Positions 1 to 6,173 of a stretch of DNA of 7,832 nt are shown piece by piece; the first letter of the stretch is position 1, and every line of letters begins with the position of its first letter. A model generated the notes under the pieces. That model saw nothing but the letters and a program-made list of their open reading frames with translations. It was not told the origin of the DNA and did no database searches. Both the position numbers and the translations under genes were made by a program. This stretch comes from JAGMDK01 sp023128695 (lineage in GTDB: Bacteria; Planctomycetota; Phycisphaerae; UBA1845; Fen-1342), in the NCBI GenBank assembly GCA_030628805.1, contig DAOVQG010000225.1, positions 1 through 7,832 of the forward strand, read 5' to 3'.

Positions 1-87
1 CTGACGGCCCGAGGCCGGCAAATCATCACCGCCATCCTCCAGGCCCAAGACGTATCGGTGGCAAGACTTACGGAGATCGCGGCATGA
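1..87 (+). CDS. 3' end of an unidentified upstream gene (partial)
   Basis: Frame 1 is open from the window edge to a TGA at 85-87, giving 28 residues that end LTEIAA. The start lies outside the window. The segment reads like the last helices of a small domain; the LTARGRQIITAIL part resembles the end of winged-helix proteins, where an LTxxGR motif precedes the last helix. This is only a resemblance, and I do not recognise the family. The open stretch is too short to prove coding by itself. It is on the same strand as the nuclease operon, but about 350 bases of repeats separate them, so co-transcription is not implied. An ATG at 84 overlaps its stop (ATGA) but opens only a 12-codon frame, which is probably meaningless. 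Confidence 0.35.
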   Translation: MTARGRQIITAILQAQDVSVARLTEIAA

Positions 88-176
88 AAACCTTTGCGAA
101 ATTCAAAGAAACAGCGCGTTAGTGGCACGAAGACCACGAAGGGATAAAAGACCTTTTCAGCTCCGGGCGGAAGTGG

Positions 177-207
177 TTGAATATCGATGGGGCACTCGGG
201 CTATACT
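177..207 (+). promoter_or_regulatory. Possible sigma-70-type promoter for the yhaO-yhaN operon
   Basis: A TATACT hexamer (202-207, five of six matches to TATAAT) is preceded by TTGAAT at 177-182. The spacer is 19 bases, longer than the ideal 17. Transcription would begin near 214, inside the first hairpin. The leader of about 220 bases would then consist almost entirely of repeat hairpins before the ATG at 437. It is the best-looking promoter in the gap, but it was found by eye and the long spacing weakens it. Confidence 0.3.
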
Positions 208-231
208 GCGTCAGGCTCGGAGGCCTGACGC
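208..231 (+). repeat. 9-bp perfect hairpin with GTAG flank (REP-like)
   Basis: GCGTCAGGC (208-216) and GCCTGACGC (223-231) are perfect reverse complements around the 6-base loop TCGGAG. The final C starts the CTAC of the next repeat, so on the minus strand the stem is preceded by GTAG, the tetranucleotide typical of REP elements mobilised by RAYT transposases. Its stem differs in sequence from the 55-bp repeats that follow, but it joins them through the same CTAC link. No T-run follows, so it is not a standard terminator. Confidence 0.7.
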
Positions 232-425
232 TACTGTGTGGCACGCTACTGTGTGGCACCGGCTTCCAGCCGGTGGTTCGGCCGGTACGGAGCCCGGCCG
301 CTACATTGTGGCACCGGCTTCCAGCCGGTGGGACGGCCGGTACGGAGCCCGGCCGCTACATTGTGGCACCGGCTTCCAGCCGGTGGTTCGGCCGGTACAG
401 GGGCCGACCGCTACATTGCGGTCGG
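231..425 (+). repeat. Three 55-bp tandem palindromic repeats with partial end copies
   Basis: Full units lie at 246-300, 301-355 and 356-410. Partial copies sit at 231-245 and 411-425. Each unit starts CTAC, then (A/G)TTGTGGCAC or a close variant, and carries two palindromes. The first is CACCGGCT-TCC-AGCCGGTG (257-275, 312-330, 367-385), an 8-bp stem with a 3-base loop, identical in all units. The second is CGGCCGG-8 bases-CCGGCCG (279-300 and 334-355), altered in unit 3. Read on the minus strand, the second palindrome is preceded by GTAG, as in REP sequences. Units 1 and 2 differ at only a few positions, which suggests recent tandem duplication. Because 55 is not a multiple of three, every unit is read in a new frame and long spurious reading frames cross the array. 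Confidence 0.9.
404..425 (+). promoter_or_regulatory. 8-bp hairpin just upstream of the yhaO start
   Basis: CCGACCGC (404-411) pairs perfectly with GCGGTCGG (418-425) around the loop TACATT. The stem ends 11 bases before the ATG at 437 and 3 bases before the only purine-rich ribosome-site candidate, GGAAG at 429-433. Unit 3 of the repeat array departs from the others exactly here, and its changed bases match the sequence downstream. In mRNA this hairpin could affect initiation of yhaO. That role is inferred; only the pairing is seen. Confidence 0.4.
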
Positions 426-436
426 TTTGGAAGATC

Positions 437-1690
437 ATGTTTAAGTTCATTCACGCCGCTGACCTGCACCTTGACAGCCCCTTCCGTGGTGTTTCGGCGC
501 AGTCGGAACTGGTCGCCGAGACACTGCGAGCAGCCACGTTTGAAGCCTTCGATGCTTTGATTTCGTTGTGTCTTGAGAAGCAGGCCGATTTTCTCCTGAT
601 CGCCGGGGATGTGTACGATGGAGCGGATCGCAGCTTGCGGGCGCAGCTCCGCTTTCGTGACGGCCTGGCTACCCTGGCCGAACACGGAATCCGGTCATTC
701 GTCGTGCACGGTAACCACGATCCGCTGGACGGCTGGTCCGCGGCGATCGACTGGCCGGACGGGATCCATATATTTAGGGGCGACCAGATCGAGACGGTGA
801 CCGTGGAGCGGGACGGCCGGGCGGTGGCCGCAATCTCCGGGATCAGCTACCCGACCCGTGAGGAAAAACGAAACCTGGCCGGCCTGTTCCGACCCTCCGA
901 GTCCGGCTTGTTTGAAATCGGCCTGCTGCATTGCAACTGCGGCGGCAACACCGGCCACGAGGACTATGCCCCTTGCCGGCCCGAAGAGCTGGTGCAGATG
1001 GGGCTGGACTATTGGGCTCTCGGGCACGTGCACACGAAGAGCATCCTGGGAACGAATCCGCACGTCGTTTATCCAGGCAACACCCAGGGTCGAAACATCC
1101 GCGAGACCGGCGAGCGCGGCTGTTATTGCGTAACCGTGGACGACTTGGGGGCGGTTGAGCTGGAGTTTTGTGCGCTGGACGCCGTCCGTTGGCTGACGCG
1201 GGCTGTGTCGATCGTGGGCGTGGAGACGGTCGATGCTCTGGAAGGAGAGCTTCTGCGGGCGCTCGATGAGCTGCGCGCCCAGGGTGCCGGTCGGCCGATC
1301 GTAGCGCGTCTCGAACTGACCGGACGCGGCCCGCTCCATCGGGAGCTACGGCGGGACACGGCCGTCGCGGACCTGCTGGAACGACTGCGCGAGACGGGGG
1401 CGGCGGAGACACCCTTCGCCTGGGTTCAGGATCTTGAATTGCATACGCGGCCGGAAATCGACCTCGACCGGCTGCGCGAATCAAAAGATCTGCTCGGCCA
1501 GACCTTGCGGATCGCCAGGAACTTGGGCGACGCTCCGGATTTGAAGGATGCACTCGCGCCGACACTGGCTGAACTGTACGATCATGCTCGGGTACGTAAA
1601 GCCATCGAGCCCCTCTCCGACGCGGAACTCAAACGCCTGCTCGAAGAGGCGGAACTGTTGTGCGTGGATCTGTTGGAGGGGGAAGCGTGA
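437..1690 (+). CDS. yhaO: YhaO-type metallophosphoesterase / DNA repair exonuclease (SbcD/Mre11-like)
   Basis: This 417-residue protein is a calcineurin-like phosphoesterase of the YhaO branch of the SbcD/Mre11 family. It is expected to cut DNA using two metal ions while bound to its ATPase partner. The catalytic motifs appear in order: DLH (D9, H11), GDVYD (57-61), GNHD (92-95), LLHCN (H165) and GHVH (196-199). YPGNTQGRN (212-220) is a YhaO-like signature. Residues from about 240 form the capping and partner-binding part, ending in an acidic helical tail. I chose ATG 437 because FIHAADLHLDSPF is the family's usual N-terminus. The same frame is open back to a GTG at 122, but that extension is translated repeat DNA and should not be annotated. 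The ribosome site is weak: GGAAG, only 3 bases from the ATG. The gene overlaps the ATPase gene by four bases, so the two are co-expressed. All metal ligands look present, so it is probably active. Confidence 0.93.
   Translation: MFKFIHAADLHLDSPFRGVSAQSELVAETLRAATFEAFDALISLCLEKQADFLLIAGDVYDGADRSLRAQLRFRDGLATLAEHGIRSFVVHGNHDPLDGWSAAIDWPDGIHIFRGDQIETVTVERDGRAVAAISGISYPTREEKRNLAGLFRPSESGLFEIGLLHCNCGGNTGHEDYAPCRPEELVQMGLDYWALGHVHTKSILGTNPHVVYPGNTQGRNIRETGERGCYCVTVDDLGAVELEFCALDAVRWLTRAVSIVGVETVDALEGELLRALDELRAQGAGRPIVARLELTGRGPLHRELRRDTAVADLLERLRETGAAETPFAWVQDLELHTRPEIDLDRLRESKDLLGQTLRIARNLGDAPDLKDALAPTLAELYDHARVRKAIEPLSDAELKRLLEEAELLCVDLLEGEA
1675..1690 (+). promoter_or_regulatory. Ribosome binding site and GTGA overlap coupling yhaO to yhaN
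   Basis: GGAGG at 1675-1679 lies 7 bases before the GTG at 1687. That GTG shares bases with the TGA stop of the upstream gene (GTGA, 1687-1690). This decides the start of the ATPase against an in-frame ATG at 1660, which would add nine glycine-rich residues ahead of the conserved RIAALHIDGFG. The overlap suggests coupled translation and fixed stoichiometry of the two subunits. Confidence 0.65.
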
Positions 1691-4600
1691 GGATTGCCGC
1701 CCTGCACATCGACGGCTTCGGACTCTTCCGCGACGAGTCTCTGACGGGGCTTCCGGCGGGGCTCGTGCTGATGCAGGGCGACAACGAGGCGGGCAAATCC
1801 ACGCTGCTGGGATTCATCCGGGCCATCCTGTTCGGCTTCCCGGACAAACGCTCCCGCGAGCCCGGCTACCCCCCCTTGGCCGGCGGCGAACATGGGGGCC
1901 GGCTCGTCGTGATGGCCAACAACGGTGAGGAATTCACGATCGAGCGGCGGGCCGGCAAGCGCGGCGGCAAGCTCGGCGTAACGGACGCGCGGGGTGATGA
2001 TGGAGGTGAGGAACTCCTGCGACGCCTGCTGGCCGGCACGACCCGTGAACTATTTCGCAACATCTACGCCTTCAGCCTGGCCGAACTCCAAACGATCAGA
2101 ACGCTGAAGGCTGACCGCGTAAAGGCCGCGCTATATGGTGCCAGCGCCGGCACCGCGCTGCTGGCTCTGCCCCAAGCCATGACGGCCATCGACAACCGGC
2201 TGGACGAGTTGTTCAAGCCCCGCGGTCAGACGCAGATCATCAATCTGAAACTGGCGGAACTGGAACAAATCAGGACACGCTTGCGTGAGGTGCTCCAGGG
2301 CGTCTCTACGTACGACCAACTCTGTGCGAAACGTGAGCAGGTCGGGGAAATAATCCAGAACGTTCAGAGCAAACTCGCGCGTCTCCGGGCGGAAGATGCC
2401 CGGCTCAAGGCTTATCTGCAACTATGGTCGGAATGGATCGAACTCCAGGAGCGGACCGCCGCCCTGCAAGACTTACCCGCCGTCGTCACGGACTTCCCCG
2501 AGCAGGGCTTGACCCGGCTCCAGACCGAGACGACGAGACTCGACCATCATCGCCAGCGGCTCGCTGAGCTGGAGGAGTCGCTTGAAAAGGCTTCTCAGGA
2601 GGCTGACGGGCTCACCGTCGAGCAGCGGATTCTCACGCAGTCGGAAGCCATTACGGTCTTGGCGGACGGCCGGAGCCAATACGTCACGCTGCGCGCGGAC
2701 ACGCCGCTGAAAGTGCAGAAACGCCAGGCGCTTGATGGCGAAATCCGGGAATTGCTACGGCGTTTGGGCCTTCATTGGACTGAGGAGAAGGTGTTGGGGC
2801 TGGACCGTGCTCTCTCGACGCGCGAGGCCATTCGCCAAAATGAAACGCAACTCGTGTCCGCCCACGCCGAGGTGACCAGAGTCGAGCAGGACAAGCGGAG
2901 CAAGCAGGAATCGTACGAGGCCGCCGTCCGTGAGGAAGCGGCCGCGGTCCAGCGGCTCAAGGAACTCGGCGAACGGGACGAGGTTGCGGACGAGCGCGTC
3001 GTGTTGGACCTGCACACGGGCCGTGACCGGTTTGCCTCGGTGGTGGCCGATTTGCCGCGGGTCGAGGCCGATCTCAAACGAACACGCGAGCGAATCAAAG
3101 GAGCGGTGAAGGAGATCGACCCCCGCTGGCAGCGCGCGGACGTCGAGCGTTTTGATACCTCGGTTTCCGCGCAGCAGAAAGTACAGGAATTCGCCGCCCG
3201 CCTGGAGAAAGCCGAGCAGGAAACCAACGAGACCCGCTTACGTCGTCAAAGCGTGGAAGAAACGCTCAAAACCGCGCGGCAGAGACATTCCGAAGCGACC
3301 CGCGCTTTGGAACAGGCACTTTCGCCAGCCGTGGCGACGAAAGAGGAACTCGACAGCCGCCGAGCAACGCTGAGCTCACTCCAAACCGCGCTCCAGAAGC
3401 GTGACCGCCTGGCATTGGAGCTAGGACATCGGGAAGAACGCCTGACAGACAAGCGGCGGGAGCTCAGTCGGCTCGGCGAACCGCCCATTCGCCTGCCCCA
3501 GTGGTTGCGGTGGTTGTGGCTGGTGTTCGTGCTATTAGCACTGTGTGCTTTTGGTGTGGGGTATCTGGCCGACCAGTGGTTGGCAGGGACAATCCTCGCA
3601 GGCGTCCTGGTGCTCTTAAGCCTCGGTAGTGTCGTGCTGCCACGCCTCCCGCGAATACAAGCAAATGCGCCAGGACAGGCACAACCGTCGCATCAGACCG
3701 TGATCGAGAAGGAAATCGCCATTCTCGAACGCGATCGAGAGCAGCGGAGCGCGGGCTTCTCCGAATTGGATGAAAAGATCGTTCACGCCGCCGCCGAATT
3801 GGCGTTGCCGGCCTCGCCGACGATTGAGGATGCTGACGCGGCTGAAGAATCGCTTGCCGCTGACCGTCGTGTTATCGAACAATGTGAACGCCTCCAGGCA
3901 GATGTTGACAAAAACGTTGCCGAAGTGCGGCGTCTGGAAAAGTCGCTAGCGGACCTGCAATCAGATGCCGAGTCGCGAGCGCGATCCCTCACCGATATAC
4001 GAAAGGAGTGGCAAGCGTTCGCGGGTGGTCTCGGGCTTGATTCGGAGATCACCCCGGCGACGGTCAAGCTCGTTTTCACTAAGGCCGAGGCCGTCCGCGA
4101 ACAAATCCGCGAGCTTGGAAATCTTGAGCAGCGGGTGCGGACGATGAAAGAGAGTCGCGAGGGCTACTTTGCGCTCGGCAATCAAGTCCCGTCCCTGACG
4201 CCGTACAGTGCCGGCTCCGCCGCGGATTTCCTCAGTGAGGTCGACAAGTTCTTTGAGCGGCACAAACAGCGTCAGGCTCTCGAACAGGAGCGGGAACTGG
4301 CGGAACGAACGCTGGCCGAGAAACGGAAGCAGCAACATGTTACCAGAAAACGCTCGGATGAGGCTCGAGCATCTCACGAGGAAGCGGTCGAACAATACGA
4401 AAAGACACTCAATGCATGGCGAGGATGGCTTGCCGAACGGGGCCTGGACGCCGGCTTGTCCCCGTCCACCGCGTTGGAAGCTCTGCAAACCGTCGAGCGG
4501 TGCGTGACCCTGCTGAGCGAGCGGGAGCAACTCGACGAGAACATATCCCGGCAGCGTGAGCAGGCCGCCGAGTATGAGCGCCAGGCATCTACTGTCTTCA

Positions 4601-5646
4601 AGGCGTTAGGCCGACGGGCGCCCGCGCCCGGCGAATTCGCGGCGCGCGTCAAGGAGGCGGCCCGCGAACTCGAACAAAGCAAGGAAAACCTGGTCCGCAA
4701 GGAGGAGATCGAGAAGCAAAGCGCGAGCCTGCAAACGCGGATCAAGGCCGCCCAACAGCAGTGCCGGGAGCACGAACAGCGGCTCGGTGACCTGTTGCGC
4801 GAGGCTGATACGCCTGATGTGGACGAGTTCCGCGGACGTGGGCGACTCTTTGAGCAGAGAAATGAGCTGCTCAAGGCCATTGCCCAGAACGAGTCCAACC
4901 TGCGGAAAATCTCGGGCCAGGCTGATCTTGACATTTTGAAAGCAGAATTGGTCGAGACCTCCCGAGAGCAGCTCGAAACACGGCGGGCGGAATTGGCGCT
5001 GAAGCTGTCCGATCTGGAGTCGCATCACAATGAGCTCCGGGATGAGAAGGCCCGGCTCACGAACGCCGTCGAAACCATGAAGACCGCGGACGACATCGCG
5101 CGGCTGCGGGCCGCCGAAGAAGGCGTGTTGGCCGAACTGGAGCCCCGCGCGCTCGAATGGGTCCGCTATGCGCTCGCCCGGCTGCTGCTACAGCAGGCGC
5201 GGCGGAAATATGAGCAAGAGCAGCAGCCCAAGGTGATCCGGGACGCGGGGCGTTTCTTCTCGGCCCTGACCACCGGCCGTTACACGCGCGTCATCGCCCC
5301 GGTCGGCGGAGATACAATCGAGGTCATCGCCGCCAACCAGGAGCGGAAAAAGCCCGAGCAGTTGAGTCGCGGCACCGCCGAACAGCTCTATCTCGCACTC
5401 CGCTTCGGCTACATTCGACTCCACGGCCGGAGCGAGGAACGGCTGCCGGTGGTGATGGACGAGATTCTGGTTAATTTTGATCCACACCGGGCACGCCGCG
5501 CCGCCCAAGCCATTCTCGAACTGGCTCAAACCCACCAGGTCCTGTTCTTTACCTGCCACCCGGAGACTGTCGCTCTTTTTGAAGGGCGGGCCGAAGAGAT
5601 TCCCCACTACCTGTTGACGGATGGTAACCTGGTTAGGAAACAGTGA
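1687..5646 (+). CDS. yhaN: YhaN-type SMC/Rad50-like AAA ATPase with central membrane hairpin
   Basis: This 1319-residue protein is the likely ATPase partner of the upstream nuclease, equivalent to SbcC/Rad50. The N-terminal ATPase half has RIAALHIDGFGLF at the start, Walker A GDNEAGKST (31-39), a conserved glycine-rich stretch YPPLAGGEHGG (61-71) and a FSLAELQ segment (129-135). Long charged heptad-type helices follow to about 600. Two hydrophobic segments at about 606-628 and 631-651 look like a transmembrane hairpin. A second coiled coil runs to about 1165. The C-terminal half has QQPKVIRDAGRFF from 1179, the ABC signature LSRGTAEQ (from 1226), Walker B LPVVMDE with D1258 and E1259, and an H-loop at H1291 (CHPE). 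There is no CxxC zinc hook. The membrane hairpin sits near the chain's midpoint, where a Rad50 hook would be. As I recall, B. subtilis YhaN is shorter (about 960 aa) and also has predicted membrane helices. All nucleotide-binding motifs are intact. The start is GTG 1687. Confidence 0.93.
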   Translation: MRIAALHIDGFGLFRDESLTGLPAGLVLMQGDNEAGKSTLLGFIRAILFGFPDKRSREPGYPPLAGGEHGGRLVVMANNGEEFTIERRAGKRGGKLGVTDARGDDGGEELLRRLLAGTTRELFRNIYAFSLAELQTIRTLKADRVKAALYGASAGTALLALPQAMTAIDNRLDELFKPRGQTQIINLKLAELEQIRTRLREVLQGVSTYDQLCAKREQVGEIIQNVQSKLARLRAEDARLKAYLQLWSEWIELQERTAALQDLPAVVTDFPEQGLTRLQTETTRLDHHRQRLAELEESLEKASQEADGLTVEQRILTQSEAITVLADGRSQYVTLRADTPLKVQKRQALDGEIRELLRRLGLHWTEEKVLGLDRALSTREAIRQNETQLVSAHAEVTRVEQDKRSKQESYEAAVREEAAAVQRLKELGERDEVADERVVLDLHTGRDRFASVVADLPRVEADLKRTRERIKGAVKEIDPRWQRADVERFDTSVSAQQKVQEFAARLEKAEQETNETRLRRQSVEETLKTARQRHSEATRALEQALSPAVATKEELDSRRATLSSLQTALQKRDRLALELGHREERLTDKRRELSRLGEPPIRLPQWLRWLWLVFVLLALCAFGVGYLADQWLAGTILAGVLVLLSLGSVVLPRLPRIQANAPGQAQPSHQTVIEKEIAILERDREQRSAGFSELDEKIVHAAAELALPASPTIEDADAAEESLAADRRVIEQCERLQADVDKNVAEVRRLEKSLADLQSDAESRARSLTDIRKEWQAFAGGLGLDSEITPATVKLVFTKAEAVREQIRELGNLEQRVRTMKESREGYFALGNQVPSLTPYSAGSAADFLSEVDKFFERHKQRQALEQERELAERTLAEKRKQQHVTRKRSDEARASHEEAVEQYEKTLNAWRGWLAERGLDAGLSPSTALEALQTVERCVTLLSEREQLDENISRQREQAAEYERQASTVFKALGRRAPAPGEFAARVKEAARELEQSKENLVRKEEIEKQSASLQTRIKAAQQQCREHEQRLGDLLREADTPDVDEFRGRGRLFEQRNELLKAIAQNESNLRKISGQADLDILKAELVETSREQLETRRAELALKLSDLESHHNELRDEKARLTNAVETMKTADDIARLRAAEEGVLAELEPRALEWVRYALARLLLQQARRKYEQEQQPKVIRDAGRFFSALTTGRYTRVIAPVGGDTIEVIAANQERKKPEQLSRGTAEQLYLALRFGYIRLHGRSEERLPVVMDEILVNFDPHRARRAAQAILELAQTHQVLFFTCHPETVALFEGRAEEIPHYLLTDGNLVRKQ

Positions 5647-5872
5647 CGGTGGGGCGAGATGGCGCCTGCCATGCCTTTGATAAGCAGGTCCGCCGCCCGT
5701 CGTAAGCATTATTGACAGCAGCGGCAAAAACAGGCTGGGCGGCGCGCCAAATATCAGAACCGCTTCCGTCGCCACGAATGAATGGGATGATGGGGTTGTC
5801 GGGGACGATGAGCGCGTCGGCGGAGCGGACAATCTTCTCGCCCGGCGGTCTCTGCGTGGTTTTATAAGACAT
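5636..5872 (-). pseudogene. icd: Isocitrate dehydrogenase remnant with internal deletion
   Basis: On the minus strand an ATG at 5872 opens a frame whose first 61 codons (5872-5690) match the N-terminus of NADP-dependent isocitrate dehydrogenase. VPDNPIIPFIRGDGSG corresponds to E. coli VPENPIIPYIEGDGIG, followed by DIWRAAQPVFAAAV and AYDGRR. Directly after, in another frame (5696-5658), AADLLIKGMAGAI matches the C-terminal E. coli segment AADLIVKGMEGAI. A further shift gives PTVTVS, close to KTVTYD, before a stop at 5633-5635. About 320 internal codons with the substrate and metal residues are missing, so no enzyme can be made. The start keeps a good ribosome site, AGGA 8 bases upstream. The remnant runs into the yhaN stop (5644-5646) from the opposite strand. 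A 79-codon hybrid frame stays open and might be translated, with no evident function. The N-terminal match is strong. The C-terminal match is short, but its order and strand fit. E. coli sequences are from memory. Confidence 0.75.
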
Positions 5873-5899
5873 TGACGAATTCCTGCATCCATCTGATGG

Positions 5900-5959
5900 G
5901 TGGCACGACCGTGTCGGCCGTGAATACCACGGCTGACACAGCCGTGCCACTATGTGTAG
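5900..5959 (-). repeat. 23-bp imperfect inverted repeat, GTGGCAC/GTAG-framed
   Basis: The left arm (5900-5922, starting GTGGCACGACC) and right arm (5928-5950, ending GCCGTGCCAC) pair at 20 of 23 positions around the loop AATAC. Nine bases later GTAG appears (5956-5959). Read on the minus strand the order is CTAC, a short AT-rich link, GTGGCAC, then the palindrome, the same frame as the 55-bp repeats before yhaO, but with a different stem. It lies between the icd remnant and rpoN. No T-run follows either arm, so it is better called a dispersed repeat than a terminator. Confidence 0.8.
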
Positions 5960-6017
5960 CATGATATCCAACGGCCCGTGTGTCGTATCGCTCCATGCGA
6001 CCCAACGACGGCTTTCT

Positions 6018-6046
6018 TTGACTCTGCCCATGGCCAGTCGTATCCT
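6018..6046 (+). promoter_or_regulatory. Candidate sigma-70-type promoter for rpoN
   Basis: TTGACT (6018-6023) and TATCCT (6041-6046) are separated by exactly 17 bases, matching the housekeeping consensus at five of six and four of six positions. Transcription would start near 6053 and leave an untranslated leader of about 120 bases before the ATG at 6174. I see no other gene or clear element between 5960 and 6173; the short reading frames there look random. I noticed no sigma-54-type GG-N10-GC site, so autoregulation is not indicated. Confidence 0.4.
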
Positions 6047-6173
6047 TAAGATGAAGAAAGGGTTTTCGCAAGGCGCAGCGATTGTCGTCGGTCTGGTCCC
6101 TCCGCGGCCGAGACGATCCGGCTGCGGCGCCGCGTGTGGTTCCGCGGCGGGAAGAGATTACATCTAAGTACAC

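Noticed and set aside
84..122. 12-codon frame starting with ATGA overlap to the upstream gene
   Set aside because: Too short to judge, no recognisable product, and no clear ribosome site. Chance is the simplest explanation.
231..425. CRISPR-like array
   Set aside because: The units are contiguous, without variable spacers, have internal palindromes, and no cas genes are present.
177..560. Forward reading frames of 127 and 68 residues across the repeat array
   Set aside because: They are translations of the 55-bp repeats plus out-of-frame yhaO sequence and show no domain.
437..5646. A new anti-phage defence system
   Set aside because: The two genes fit the widespread YhaO/YhaN pair. No defence neighbours, integrase or tRNA site is visible to support a defence-island reading.
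5654..5672. Terminator after yhaN
   Set aside because: Only a 5-bp stem (ATGGC/GCCAT) without a T-run; it lies in the icd remnant and is too weak.
5188..5892. 234-residue minus-strand reading frame
   Set aside because: Most of it is antisense to the conserved ATPase end of yhaN; the real signal on this strand is the icd remnant in other frames.
5952..6167. 71-residue forward frame before rpoN
   Set aside because: Low-complexity arginine/glycine/alanine composition, no ribosome site and no recognisable motif; it would overlap the proposed rpoN promoter.
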